A stretch of DNA of 64,000 nt from Choristoneura fumiferana (taxonomy: Eukaryota > Arthropoda > Insecta > Lepidoptera > Tortricidae). Below the pieces are notes generated by a model. That model searched no databases and was not told where the DNA came from. It was given only the letters and a program-made list of their open reading frames with translations. This document shows positions 1 through 12,092 of the stretch, one piece after another. How positions within the stretch are numbered: the first letter of the stretch is position 1; each line of letters starts with the position of its first letter. Made by a program: the position numbers and the translations under genes. The stretch is taken from positions 19,415,740 through 19,479,739 of the forward strand of contig NC_133474.1 in the NCBI RefSeq assembly GCF_025370935.1, given 5' to 3'.

Positions 1-1974
1 ATTTTATGTATTTTGAACGTATGCATTTTGTGCCCTATGACTAGGAACCATTATGCATTGTAACTATTATTAATTTTGACCACTATAAATTTCAAGCTTA
101 TGCGTTTAGAACTTATGTCAAATAACTTTATATATTTTGATGCATTATATATTATAATTTTCGGTATTTCAACTGTATGTATTTCAACCGATATGTATTT
201 TAAATTTATACATTATAATACGTACCCCTCTGTATATTTATCAGTTGAGATGTCGAGATTTTAATGCGTAAATTTCGATACGGAGACCGACCTAAAAGCC
301 AAATTTCGTCGAAATTTACAAAAGACTTGCCACGTCTGCCGGTACGTTGTAAAATAACTTCTTGACCAAAAGAAGAATCACCTTTAATGCAATCAAGATA
401 TTTTCGCTTAATTTTACCTCGCCTTTTTGGGCGTTGTATTCCCGACCCTTTGTATTTCTTGGAGGAAAATTCGTTAAGTTAAATACAGAACTACTATCGA
501 GGCCTTATTGAGACAGGTGTTATTTAGTGGAAATCGATAATGAATTGAGGGAAAAATAAGAGCTTCATTCCATTTAGTCAATGAACGGGGAGGGTAACCT
601 GATGGAATTTATATTCATAGCTAATTATAAGTTTTTAATTTAACTTAAAAAGTTTTAATCAGCGCAAGGTAAAGGTAGGTAAGGTAGGTAAATACAGCCA
701 AATTGTGAGGGTAAAAATAGTCTCGACATTCAGAACTTAGTAGTGACGTGGATTGTTTACTTATGTCGTATCTATGTAATAAGTTGATTCTGCAGAGAAA
801 TTTAAACATTCGAATGACTAGTCATGATTTGGATGGGTCCCGGCTGTTGTATTTTGAGTTAGCTACTTACGAGTAAAAGAGTTCTAGACCACTAGACTTG
901 TTTTCTTCTTTTTAGTATTTTTTAGGCTTTTTTGATTTATTAATTTATTGTTTTATCTCACAATTTTTGATATTTCTGTGAAAATGGTAAGTAGATTAAA
1001 CGAGTAGATTATCCAAGTCGCTTCTGCTCCGGACCGTCTTGTTCGCTCGCTTCGCTTGCTCGCACAAATCAAATGTTTTTTTTTTTGCATTTGGCACGCA
1101 TGATGTTATATCATCTAATCATTATTCTAAACGTTGTTATAGATTTTATTAATTATATGATTAACCAAATATTAAAAATGAAATTATTGAATATAAGCAT
1201 TATAACAATTGTTGTTATGACTAATGAATGTTATATTATTTAAAGCTTATGCTCGGTAATAATTATGAAATCCGTTTTTATGCTAAATGAATATTATGAT
1301 TGTTGAATGTAGTAAAGTGAAATTACACTAAAAGTTTGTATGACAATTGAACGGCACCCAAAAAACATTCAAAAACAGATACGTCAATAATTTTTTTTTC
1401 TAGTGTTCTAATGAACGCGCTTCACGCGCATGGGTTGAGAAATCGACCTTTAAAAAAGAATAGACAGACATCCTCCAGACAGAGAAGTACGACAGCATTT
1501 TTGTCCAAGCTCATACGGAGACGCTTCGCGCTCGCTCGATCAATTACACATTAAATTATCCTCCAAAGGTTTCTGGAAATGAAATTACCTCGTTATACAA
1601 AAGTTTTACGAAATAACATTGTTTTGACGTAGAAAGAGGACTGAACATTATGTAGGTATTATAAGAACTTACTGAAATTATTTTGAGCCGTGTGCGCTGC
1701 AGGGTGTCTGTTAAAGTAAAACGTTAACCTACCAAAAACGTTCTATGGCACTGGCGCACTGCAATTGGCATTACAGCACCTACAAAGCGCGCTAATGTTA
1801 CCATGCTTGGCGCACTTGACAGAATCTGAGGTCTAAGACGCGGGAAAACGATTGTCAATTGTTAGTTTTGTAAAAGAAGTCCCGCCTGAGCCAAAATTCT
1901 CAGGAACTCTTACGCGTTTATTCATTGTTCATTAGGCTTTTCCTTTAAGTAAGTTTTATTTTTAATTTTTTTAT
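1..1974. other. Intergenic, AT-rich, no gene seen
   Basis: Imperfect reiteration of TTATG/TATTTTGA-type words in the first 250 bases; half of a fold-back MITE at about 828-950 related to 41547-41790. Nothing else is recognisable. Confidence 0.4.
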
Positions 1975-2250
1975 TCGACTGGGTGGAAAACGAGCAGGTG
2001 GGTCTCCAGATGGTAAGAGATCACCGCTGCCCATAAACATCTGCAACACCAGGGGTATTGCAGATGCGTTGCTAACCTAGAGGCCTAAGATTTGATACCT
2101 CAAGAGCCAGTAATTTCACCGGCTGTCTTACTCTCCACGCCGAAATACAACAGTGCAAGCACTGCTGCTCCACGGCAGAATTAGCGAGCAAGATGGCGGT
2201 AGCAATCCAGGCGGACCTTGCACAAGGTCCTACCATATGCAAACAGTAAC
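1975..2250 (+). repeat. Dispersed lepidopteran repeat (ACGAGCAGGTGGGTC family)
   Basis: Contains ACGAGCAGGTGGGTCTCCAG, ATCTGCAACACCAGGGGTAT and CCACGCCGAAATACAACAG. A second copy at 6165-6450 is closely similar along its length. Probably the 3' end of a non-autonomous retroelement. Confidence 0.7.
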
Positions 2251-2389
2251 TGCGACGTTGTGATAGTGACATTACCAAGATTTCAGTGAATTCGTGCCGT
2301 ACTCTTTTGGTTTATTACAATAGCGGTCATTTGTCCACATCACTGCCCCGAATCTCATCGATTTGCTCATATTAATCATATCCTAGTCG

Positions 2390-2530
2390 CGTCATCATAT
2401 CATCCATAGGAGGTTCTAAGCTCCAGTTGCTGCGGTTGGAAGCGGCTTGCATCCACCGTGAATTCGCGGCTTCAACCAAGTCATCCGTCCATCTCATTGG
2501 TGGACGTCCTACGCTGTGCTAGTAGGATCC
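2390..2530 (-). mobile_element. RTE-type LINE 3' end fragment
   Basis: Read on the minus strand, the sequence encodes the R-W-T/S-D-D-L-V-K type C-terminus and W-R-S-M-G end of lepidopteran RTE reverse transcriptases, then an ATGATGA tail. Similar fragment at 15960-16112. Confidence 0.6.
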
Positions 2531-2599
2531 GTACTCATTGGACATGTATATTTAAATAAAAAAAAACTTTTTAACAAAAAATTTAAACCGCCGATAAAA

Positions 2600-2778
2600 C
2601 CTTTCTCTCCTATTTAAACCTTAATCTAGGTATTAGTTTAAATTCGATGCCTCAGCACTAGCCAGGAGGAGTGATAGAAGCCCATCAGGTAGACGACTAT
2701 AGGTCCACACCTGATGAATAGTGCTGAGGCACCGACTTCAAACTAGTACCTAGATTAAGGTTAAATAAAAGAGAAAGG
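2600..2778. repeat. Fold-back element
   Basis: Arms 2600-2659 and 2720-2778 are near-perfect inverted copies (CCTTAATCTAGGTA..., TGCCTCAGCACT). The centre holds GTAGACGACTATAGGTCCA, related to 24895-24930. Confidence 0.8.
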
Positions 2779-2779
2779 A

Positions 2780-3045
2780 GAAAAAGGTTTATTATTTTTT
2801 ACTTTTCGGTTTTTTCGACGGTTTAGTTTTTTTGTTGTTTTTTTTTATTTTATACTTACTTTTTTCTACATTTTTTTTCCATATTTATATAATACCAATT
2901 TCAAGGTATACCCTATCCAATAAAAAAAGAATCATCAAAATCAGACTACTCTGTAAAAAGTTATGCGTGGTCATACATAAAAAATATATATACGCGTCGA
3001 CTGGAGAACCTCCTCCGTTTTTATTCGTCGGTTAAAAAAATACTA
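2780..3045 (+). repeat. Dispersed repeat (CCTATCCAATAAAAAA family)
   Basis: Shares TATATAATACCAA(T/C)TTCAAGG, ATACCCTATCCAATAAAAAA and GTAAAAAGTTATGCGTGGTC with 21360-21780, and ends with GAGAACCTCCTCCG. Accounts for the 67-codon reading frame here. Confidence 0.65.
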
Positions 3046-3283
3046 ACGTGATATCAGAAACACATAAATAAAACCCAAGTCAAATTAGGGCCACGTCAAT
3101 GCATACGTAATCTTCACGAGGTATTTGTTCAGCCTCGCAAATAACATCTGTGTACATAAACCTTTTTGCACATACAATTATTTGCACTCCATAACTCAAT
3201 TCGGGGTAAAAGCGTGGCAAAATTCAAAGCAATTCAAAATTCAAAATGGCATAAGTTTAGGTTACAAAACACACTCATGCACA

Positions 3284-3306
3284 AACACACACACACACAC
3301 ACACAC
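3284..3306. repeat. (AC)n microsatellite
   Basis: About 12 AC units in an AT-rich background; part of a chance 115-codon reading frame from 3125 that I do not call a gene. Confidence 0.9.
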
Positions 3307-3489
3307 CTATATTATATATTCTATCTCAGGTTTAGTGTTTAGGATTTTGTATGTTGTGCAGTATTTTCCAAGTACTCTTAAACTTCATAATTCTCAAGCG
3401 AACTTAGCCGTACTTGTTTTCCTAGTTAATTTGATATTATTTTCTTCAAAAACTTCAAAACGAATAGTTTAGCTTTTATATATATGTAT

Positions 3490-3875
3490 TAGACGGGGGT
3501 GGCGTTCGAAATTAACAAATTCTGCATTATAAAGTTGAATATTTCGAAAACGAATTACTGTATCGAAAAATCATTCACATAATCTCGTAATATTTGTAAA
3601 AGACTTATCCAACGATACCCCACACTATAAGGTTAAAAGAACCAAAAAACCACCCCCGCTACGTCTTATGGGAGGTACCCTAAAAATATTTTGTTGTAGG
3701 TACATTTTATTTCACCAATTTTATCGGCATAGTGTTTACATATTATATCCATGTAAAATTACAGCTTTCTAGCACTAATAGTCTTTCTAGCAGTTAAGCC
3801 TCAGACAGAAAGACATGACGAAACTAGACGGGTTCCGTTTTTGCCATTTCGACTATGGAACCCTAAAAATCTCTC
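3490..3875 (-). repeat. TCTG-family dispersed repeat
   Basis: Contains GATACCCCACACTATAAGG, CTTATGGGAGGTACCC, TTTCTAGCACTAATAG and ends at TTTCGACTATGGAACCC. Same family as 27300-27660 and 57470-57680. Confidence 0.6.
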
Positions 3876-4075
3876 ATTGTGCCCCTGGTCATGGTCACGC
3901 ATAGTCGCGTCGGGGCAATGCCGTGTCAACTATTAGTTCCCCGGTCCGACGCGCACTGCACATAACTGTGATAGGACGGATATTGCCATTTAATGTCTAC
4001 GAAATGAAATCGTGACCTATTTAAAACCAGTATTAACAAGAAACACGGCACCGGCGGATTCGTTTCACATGCCAG

Positions 4076-4263
4076 TAATCATCATCATCATCAGCTGAAA
4101 GACTTCCACTGCTGAACAAACCTTTAGAACACTTAGAATGACAAAAGTAACTCGCCATTTGCATCTACCGGTTGCCTACTCTGACCGATATCCTCAGTTC
4201 ATCTGGTGGGAGGCCTGCCAACGCTTCGTCTTCCGTATCGTGGTCGCTACTCGAGGACTTTTT
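4076..4263 (-). mobile_element. RTE-type LINE 3' end fragment
   Basis: Minus strand: GTCCTCGAGTAGCGACCACG, GGCCTCCCACCAGATGAAC and a GATGATGATGAT tail. Clearly related to 31900-32098. Confidence 0.6.
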
Positions 4264-4689
4264 TCCCCCAACGGTTAGTTGTTCTATGTGGCTATTTTCA
4301 TAATTCATCGTCTTGATGACTGTAGTTCTTCGGCGAATTTCCGTATTTCAGATTCTACTGCGCAAAGTAACTCCAAGCGTAGCTATCTCCGTAGCTCGTG
4401 GCGTGACTCTGATCCCGCTAAATACCTTATAAATGGAAAGATTGTAACTATCCATGTGCGTTTATCCGTACATATTTGTTACTTCTTTACGCTAAAATGG
4501 CTGGACGGATAAGGATGACATTTGGTATGTAGATAGCTGAACATCTGTAATAATACATTGACTAATTTTCATCCCAATATTTTGACGGGATCGGGATAAA
4601 AATCTAGAAATCTCAACCGCTGGGTTTAGAGCCCTGAAATTTAGCACGGTTGTTTTTAATGCAAGGTATTCGTTAAAGCGTAGTATCTT

Positions 4690-4870
4690 TTTTTAAAACC
4701 CCCGCTGCAATAAGAGGGGTGCTATAAGTTTGACACCAATCGCTGTCTATCTGTATGTCTGTGGCATCGTAGCTCTCAAAAGGATGGACCAATTTCCATG
4801 CGGTTTTCTTGTCAAAGCAAGTATTCGTACGGTGGTTGTTACGTATGTTGCATTTAAATCGAGTCAATCG
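4690..4870 (-). repeat. Dispersed repeat ending in TTATA(G)CACCCCTCTT
   Basis: Complement of the unit at 23200-23426: TTTGAGAGCTACGATG, ACAGACAGATAG and CAAACTTATAA(C/G)CACCCC landmarks recur. Confidence 0.55.
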
Positions 4871-4948
4871 TTTTAGTGATGATTCAAATTATAATAACTA
4901 AGCATAATTATAAAAGTTAATAATAAGTAATATTATAATAATACAACC

Positions 4949-5059
4949 ATGGAGCTCATAATCCAGCGTTGCCCTCTGCACACGTACTCGGGGCCGCCGG
5001 GGGACCTGCACCTTACATCGGACGCAGTTGCATGGCTCAACACCCTGAATGTTGATTGA
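4949..5059 (+). pseudogene. Short GC-rich coding-like fragment, 36 residues
   Basis: ATG to TGA reading frame in a GC-rich island (GTACTCGGGGCCGCCGGGGG) within very AT-rich DNA. Composition suggests a fragment of a transposon or gene exon. I do not recognise the product. Confidence 0.25.
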
Positions 5060-5119
5060 CATTTAACATGTTGTATCGTATGATTGGTGTTTTGGAGTCT
5101 TTTTTTTTTTTTTTTATTT

Positions 5120-5345
5120 ATTCATCACATTTTACAAAAATTACTTAAAAATATTTTCGCCAAACTGCTAAGCAGTTTGTTGGCGAAGACAGCACTCTTT
5201 AAATACACACTTAAATCCATATTAAACATTCAAGACCCGAGAACAAACATTCGCATTATTCATGCAAATATCTGCCCCGGCCGGGAAACGAACCCGGGAC
5301 CTTAAAGCTTCGTAGTCAGGTTCTCTAACCACTTTGCCATCCGGT
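5120..5345 (-). mobile_element. tRNA-derived SINE (family 2)
   Basis: Minus strand: GGATGGCAAAGTGGTTAGAG (A box region), GTCCCGGGTTCGTTTCCCGG (B box), then ...TTGTTCTCGGGTCTTGAATG and GCGAAAATATTTTTAAGTA. Copies or parts at 8795-8905, 11455-11600, 24095-24180 and 28665-28760. Confidence 0.8.
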
Positions 5346-5494
5346 TAGAGCAACTTTAAGCACTGGGACATTTACCTTACTTACGTACCCAAAGCAAGAT
5401 AAACATAAACACACAAATTCACAAGCATACAGTATTTATGCGCCTTAACTTTCACTTTCTTTAATGAAGGTATCCATCAAACACGCCTTTACTT

Positions 5495-5770
5495 TAGATT
5501 TAACTTGATTTTGCAACTTGAGATATGTGTGCATAGGAGAAATTTGTGTCTAGACTCCTGTCCAGCGGTGGTATAGCATGCAGCACGGATTGCTGAGGAC
5601 CTGGGTTCGATTCCCAGCGCTGGTATCTTTTTCTAGTTTTTCTGTGCAGCCATGTCTCAATTTGTATTTTCGATATGTTGTATCGTTGTTGTTTTTGTAT
5701 TCTGTAACGTTATATATACTTATTATAAGCCTATTTTCAATGTAGGTATGCTATACGATTTAATAAATAA
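5495..5770 (+). mobile_element. tRNA-bearing repeat (family 1), single copy
   Basis: Leader (ACTTGAGATATGTGTGCATAG), then a tRNA-like module with GGTGGTATAGCATGCAGCAC and CTGGGTTCGATTCCCAG, then a body with TTTCTGTGCAGCCATGTCTC. The same three-part order occurs at 16825-17144 and 18347-18814. Confidence 0.7.
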
Positions 5771-6164
5771 ATAATAATTCAAGTAAAGTTTTTCATGACT
5801 AATCGTTGCTGAAGTCTCACGGAGCGACGGACAGCATGTGGATGTTCGAATATCGTCGGCCTAAATCGCAAACCTCGTAACTCAATCTGATCAAATTTTA
5901 CAGGAGGCACAAAAAACTTCACTACCAAAAATTTTGCATGAAGACTTTCTAAGTTTTTTTTTACATAATGTTAAGTTAAATTTAGCCGTCAGATTGTTAA
6001 GACCTGTTTTTTTTTTAAATCACCTGAACCTAGAAATTCTGGAGTTAAGAGTTCTTCTTGAAAATTTTATAAAGCAAATCGGGAGTTAAGAGTTTTGCTA
6101 TAAAAAATAGAGGTAATGTTTTGATCTGAACAAGGTAATTATTTACATGATTAAGTTTTTTTTT

Positions 6165-6450
6165 TTATATGACTGGAAGGCAAACGAGCAAGTGGGTCTC
6201 CTGATGGTAAGATGTCACCACCGCCCATAAACATCTGCAACACCAGGGGTATTGCAAACGCATTGCCAACCTAGAGGCCTAAGATGGGATACCTCACGTA
6301 CCAGTAATTTTACCGGCTGTCTTGCTCTCCACGCCGAAACACAACAATGCAAGCACTGCTGCTTCACGGCTGGATTAGCGAGCAAGATGGTGGTAGCAAT
6401 TCGGGCGGACCTTGCACAAGGTCCTACTACCTGCAAGTATGTTTGGCTCA
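6165..6450 (+). repeat. Dispersed repeat (ACGAGCAGGTGGGTC family), second copy
   Basis: Nearly parallel to 1975-2250 from ACGAGCAAGTGGGTCTCC to CTTGCACAAGGTCCTAC. Short reading frames on both strands here are within the repeat. Confidence 0.7.
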
Positions 6451-6724
6451 GGTGAAGATAATGAAGCATGATTATTTTTGGCTGAATTAATTTGATGCAA
6501 ACTAGCGGGCGACACACAATGTTCATGCTGTAAGGCTGTTGACATTTTTCTTGTTCAGGAAAGCAGAGAACTGCTGGTTTATGACGTGATGTGATGAGTG
6601 GATTTCGTGGCTTGAAAATCGATTTTTTTGTTGAGGCAAGCTCTTGAAACTAGCTGGTGACACACAAATTTCATGCTGCACAGTTGGTGAGGTAATAGGG
6701 AATTTGAGGATCTGGTATCCCAAT

Positions 6725-7003
6725 GTTATAGGACAGATCAAGGCGTCCAGACTCCGGTGGGTCAAGCACGTAGAAAGGTTGGGAGAGGGTCGAGCCGTGA
6801 AGAGAGCGCACTTGGGATGACCGAGAGGCCGGTTGGCTTCCCAGGTACCGCTGGAGGGACGAGGTCTTGAAAGACCTTTTGGACCTCAGGGTCGAAGACT
6901 TGCAAGAGCTGACTCAACACCGCAAACCGTGGCGTAATCTGGTGTTGGAGGCCAAGATCCACTTTGGGTCACTGCGCCCTGGTAGTAGTAGTAGTAGTAG
7001 TTA
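6725..7003 (+). mobile_element. LINE 3' end fragment with (GTA)n tail
   Basis: Starts in the CCGGTGGGTCAAGCACG region, encodes a basic, tryptophan-containing tail typical of LINE ORF2 C-termini, and ends in a GTA microsatellite (about 6980-7002). 5' truncated. Confidence 0.5.
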
Positions 7004-7251
7004 GTGAGATACAAGGTGGTGTAGGGTTCAACAAATGTCTTGTTGAGATGAATAGTGCTCTTCCTGAACTAAAATTAAAGATCCATCGTATTGATTTACA
7101 TCGAAATTGTAACATGCGTATTATTATAATTGTTTCTGCAGTCTTGCTTCCCTTTGTTGATTCATTTTAGTATCCGCCTACAGAACAAAACAATGTTAAA
7201 AGTAAAAAAAAAACATTAGTAAAGCAGCTGGGACGAGTTCGACTAGATCCC

Positions 7252-7474
7252 ACTATAATATAATAAATGCGAAAGTTTGTAAGCCTGTTTGTTTGTTTCT
7301 CACTTCGCTTCATGACGTCTAAACCGCTGAACCGATTTAGATGAAATTCGGTATACAGATAGTTTGAGTCTCGGGGAAGGACATAGGATAGTTTTTATCC
7401 CGGAAAATTTCATAGTTCCAGCGGGATAGTAAAAACCGAATGCTCCGCGGACGGAGTCGCGGGTAACAGGCTAG
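7252..7474 (+). mobile_element. Lep1-type Helitron-like element
   Basis: Starts ATAATATAATAAATGCGAAAG, has CCGCTGAACCGATTTAGATG and ends GGACGGAGTCGCGGGTAAC followed by AGGCTAGT. Matches 27885-28108 along its length. Confidence 0.75.
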
Positions 7475-7859
7475 TAGGTAGGTATAACATAAATGAAAAA
7501 AGTGACACAAACAAAACAAATGCCTATTCGAACAATCACAACTACGTACTAGATTAAATAATTTACGTAGAAAACCACGTAACTAATCTTCACGCGTAAA
7601 GATACACGCGAAGCAAACCTCGTATGTCCACGGCACGCAAACAAACTACATTTTCAATAGTCTAATGTGTTTAAATATGATAAATATCTTTCAAGAATAC
7701 ACAATCAGTTAATATTGTAGAACCTTATTACACACCTGTTAGTCTGCGCCCGTTTTCTTCTTAAATCTTTACGCAAAACTGACGTGCAGTCACACCGCCA
7801 TCGCAAACTGTAGGTACTGAAGGGAGTGGCGGGGGGAGATACGTGGTATATCTTTTACA

Positions 7860-8610
7860 AAAATGGCGGCCGGGAGTTGCGAGGTTTTCTATTTTGCTTT
7901 TTAAACTTAAACGGTTTATTCTTGGTATTTAAGAGTTTTGCCGTTAGATGCGTTCAGAATAGTACTATCTAAAAGTGTCAAAACATAATTTTCAAAAAAA
8001 ATGGAGTTACGAGGTATGCGATTTAGGCCGACGATATTTAATGCGGCTTATAATTTACGACCACAATAGGATTATTCTAAGTTACAAACCCAATATTCTT
8101 TTTCCTGGGCGTTCCGCTGACTTAATAAGTACATTTTTGTTACCTTGACTCGATACAAACTTTGTATGAAGTAGTAACAGTATTATCCTGATCACGGAAG
8201 TTGACATTTAACAGAATTTCTGTTTTATCGGATTTGATAGGTTTATGTAGACCAGTCGACAAACCAATAGTACTGTAGGTACTCGTATACCTCTGCCTGT
8301 GTATGTTGAAGTTCAGTCTACCTTTCTATACATCACGGTTTCGCGAGCAGTTTAAATGTATAACTAGCAGGGAGAGTAGAAGTATCCTACGTTAATCCTT
8401 CGGCTCCTTTACAGCTTTCCGATCTCTTCGGTTGCTTAAATAGCTGTTGGCATGCATATCATGAAACGCCGCCATATCGGTTCTGGCACTTCGCCGGCCG
8501 CTGCCGCGGCACGCTCGCTCCGCTCGCTTGGTTCGTGCTTTGTGGTCACGATTCATACTAACCACTTCTCGCTTCTCTTGTCGTACCTACCAACATTTTT
8601 CTTTTTTTCG
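7860..8610. other. Intergenic, no gene seen
   Basis: Only short words shared with other repeats: 7985-8030 resembles 5850-5880 (GGCCGACGATAT) and 8450-8490 resembles part of the inverted pair at 8621-8790. Nothing coding. Confidence 0.35.
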
Positions 8611-8620
8611 GCATATCACT

Positions 8621-8790
8621 AGCTAGGAATATCGACGAATGCGTTGCTCTATAATCGATCTACCGTATTGCTTCTCAGGCACATCGTGATATGCCTGTGG
8701 CCAACTTTAAGGCATATCATGAAATGGCGCCATTTCACGATATGCCTAGGAATTTCGTAATCTGGCGGATTTTACGATCGGCCGCCGACA
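8621..8790 (-). repeat. Inverted-repeat block, left copy, with 38-bp palindrome
   Basis: Reverse complement of 10561-10734 (TGTCGGCGGCCGATCGTAAA; GAATATCGACGAATGCGTTG). The palindrome at 8710-8747, centred on GGCGCC, has one mismatched pair. The two copies flank 1.8 kb that includes the assembly gap. Confidence 0.8.
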
Positions 8791-9064
8791 TAGATACATC
8801 CAAGACCCAAGAGCAAACATTCGTATTATTCATACATCTGTTCTGACCTCCAGGACCTTAAGCTTCATAGCCAGGTTCTCTAACTTGGCTATACGGTCGT
8901 CTATGTCTTATGACTTGAGTGATAAACCTATAGAGTGGTTACGGGCGGGTCCACTCGGTCGCCTCGAAAAGGCAGCAACGGCTCGGACGTGACCAGAAAG
9001 GAAATTAAGGACGGAAGTGTTCCGTGTTCGCTTAAATCATGTGCGACGTTTTGAATGACGTTTG

Positions 9065-9312
9065 TTTGCAATACTAGCTGTCTGTTTATCCATTTGTCTG
9101 TTACCTCTTCACGCTTAAGTTACTGTACCGATTTAGATCAAATTTGGTATGGATATAATTAGATAGGTTTTGAAAAAACAAAAAACTACTTAGTTATCAC
9201 GAGAGCTTAATTAATATTAGGACAGTTTTTATCCCGGTAAGTAAAAACAGTTTCCGCGGGATAGTGATAAACGAATTCCTCGCAGCAGGGATTGCGGGCA
9301 ACAGCTAGTTTT
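9065..9312 (+). mobile_element. Diverged Lep1-like element
   Basis: CTGTACCGATTTAGATCAAA, ATCCCGGTAAG and the terminal GCGGGCAACAGCTAGT. More decayed than the copy at 7252. Confidence 0.6.
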
Positions 9313-9701
9313 GAATATAACTACTCGTAAATATCATGAATTCATGAGACAATTAAAGTTAACTAACCTAGTCCAACACTAAGCAAAGTTTTAACTAAGG
9401 GTACAAGGCAACGGATAAACATGGGATAAACATGAATCCATAATAATGTGTGTATTCTGCAGTGGAGTTCAGTGCAATGTTTATGCAGCTCCTCCATTTC
9501 CACACAGTAAGAACACACACAAATTATACTAACTCAACTATCACCACCACCGCACTACACTTTCGAGCTCAGTGAGAGTTCATATTCAAAAAGACACAAA
9601 GCAGTGTTTTAACAGAATTCTAAACTACTAGGCTAGTTTTTTCTTTTCGTTTTTCTTTTTAATTTTCTTTACTGGGAGAACATTTGATCAATGAAAATTG
9701 C

Positions 9702-9893
9702 NNNNNNNNNNNNNNNNNNNNNNNNNNNNNNNNNNNNNNNNNNNNNNNNNNNNNNNNNNNNNNNNNNNNNNNNNNNNNNNNNNNNNNNNNNNNNNNNNNN
9801 NNNNNNNNNNNNNNNNNNNNNNNNNNNNNNNNNNNNNNNNNNNNNNNNNNNNNNNNNNNNNNNNNNNNNNNNNNNNNNNNNNNNNNNNNNNNN
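9702..9893. other. Assembly gap (192 N)
   Basis: Run of N. Reading frames drawn across it have no meaning. Confidence 1.
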
Positions 9894-10560
9894 ATTATGT
9901 TGATAATATATACGTTCAAAATACATAAAATTATAAAAAATAAATAGTTAAATGAAACATCAATCTACATCTATACAGTATGTTTTGTATGATGTTTGAA
10001 ATACATAATCGACACTGAAATTTCACATAGCAAAAATGCATAGAATACAATTCTGGTTTTGGTCATTGTTGAACCTAACACGCTCCTCCTCGCTACGCTC
10101 GTCGTCGCACTTAAAATTTCTTTTCAATTAATGATCAGATTTTAGTTTAAAATGCAAGATACTTACTAAATTATTTAAACAAAAATTCAAGGCCAGAGGC
10201 CCTGCTATCGCATTGACTAGGTATTTCTTTCTGTCTGTGGTATAAAATGGTGAAAGCGATGGCAAGCGCCAGCTTGTTAGACAATACGGCCTCCGATCAG
10301 TCGGTATCTTAAAGGTTAGGATAGGTTAGGTAGCAAAGCGCCTTAACCACGCTGAATAGGAGCTCCGCGAAGCAGAGCTCCGTCAACATTGTTTTATAGT
10401 CCTTAATTTTTCAGAATTTCACATGCAAAGACAACGTAAATCGACTGGAGATGATGATGAACATGGGCATTTTATCGTATGTATTTTGACCATTATGAAA
10501 AACGCACTATAGGAATTTTAATTGTTATTTCTTTCAACTATTATATATTCTGTTTGTATA

Positions 10561-10734
10561 TGTCGGCGGCCGATCGTAAAATCCGCCAGATCATGAAATT
10601 CATAGGCATATTATGAAACGCCGCCATTTCATGATATGCCTAAAAGTTGGATAGGCATATCACGATGTTCCTGAGAAATAATACGGCAGATTGATTAGAG
10701 CAACGCATTCGTCGATATTCCTAGCTCTATACCG
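10561..10734 (+). repeat. Inverted-repeat block, right copy, with 38-bp palindrome
   Basis: Inverted partner of 8621-8790; its palindrome is at 10604-10641 and is less perfect. The pair may be the ends of one transposon or two MITEs of one family. Confidence 0.8.
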
Positions 10735-11454
10735 GGCACATCGTAAAATAGTTTCTTTCTTGGCCACTGGTGGCGCTGCGTATGCAATGGCGGCCGTGAC
10801 CAGCTGACCGGCCGTGTTTGTTTACCGCGTGAAAAATGTCGGCGTCACAACAAAATGATCTTTGAACCGAAAATAGTGATTGAATTCAAAATAGAAGTGC
10901 AAAAGAAGCTTTTGAACATCAACTCCATTCTTTGTATGTGAATCAAACGGTTCCTGCGCACAATATGAGAAAACCATGGACGTCTTATAATATTTATAAT
11001 AAGTACACCATACAGAGTGTCTTTGACCATGTAGCGGTAAATGCAAGGCTCAATTCTACTTGCACAACAGAGTTACCTACTTTTAATTTGTTCTGTAACC
11101 TTATAAAAACATGACCAGTGTTAATTTTATTTGTTTCATACATATTAAATATAATTTGCAATGTACACAATACAATACTAAATTGACATTCAAATTGATA
11201 AATGAATTTCATATTAATAAAGAGATGTCAACTTGACAGCTGGCAATAGCGAGCGCTACTGCCCACATTTACTTCAGGTCCTTTCGTTTTTTACGACACT
11301 CACGGAAACAGAAGAGAAGAGATGGACCATCATTATTCATTAAAGTGAGAAAGAAGTCTACTTTTATAGATAGGGAACATTTCACAAAAGTTTTTTATGA
11401 GCGTAAGCTATTTTGTGATATCACGTAGGTATTTCTATTCACACAATGTTTGAC

Positions 11455-11600
11455 GACCGGATGGCCAAGTGGTTAGAGAACCTGACTACGAAGCTTGAGG
11501 TCCCGGGTTCTATTCCCGGCCGGGGCAGAGAATTGTATGAATAATACCAATGTTTGTTCTCGGGTCTTGGATATTTAATCTGTATTTAAGTAGGTATGTA
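11455..11600 (+). mobile_element. tRNA-derived SINE (family 2)
   Basis: GGATGGCCAAGTGGTTAGAG and GTCCCGGGTTCTATTCCCGG are the A- and B-box regions of a tRNA-like head, followed by GTTTGTTCTCGGGTCTTGGA. Plus-strand relative of 5120-5345. Confidence 0.8.
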
Positions 11601-12092
11601 CTTATCTATATAAGCTTTGCTTAGTTTGAGACTAGGTCAATTGGTGTCAAGTGTCCCATGATAAAAAAAAAGTTGCTATTCAATTCACGATAACCGTTTG
11701 CATGGCAGTCTCAGAAGTCCCTTGGTTGAGTAAAGAAATACTCTGTCTTAAAACTTGTCATTTGCTCAACTTGCCATGATTAATAAATGAGCTTCAGCGA
11801 CTAAAAGCAAAAGTTTGTGGTAACTTTACTTTGCCAACTTCGGTGAACGTTTGAAACTAGTCGTCTATGAAGTTATTCACACATGCATTGTAAGCCCGCA
11901 GTGATTAAATTTATGACATTTAATTACATTATTATGTACTTATATTATAAAGAGGAAAGATTTATGTAGTACCTAAGGCAAGCAAATTTTTTTTTCAAGA
12001 TTTAAGTGTACGTAAAAAAAACAGTATATAAAACATAGTACAGGGTGGCAAACATAGTGCAAGTTGTATCGGCGGAATATTACAAAACCGGA

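Noticed and set aside
3125..3472. 115-codon reading frame as a possible gene
   Set aside because: It runs through an AC microsatellite and AT-rich DNA, and has no recognisable domain or flanking gene signals.
9659..9947. Reading frames through the N run
   Set aside because: Translation of unknown bases; no information.
11455..11530. Functional tRNA gene
   Set aside because: A- and B-box regions are present but the sequence continues into a SINE body that recurs at 5120 and 24095.
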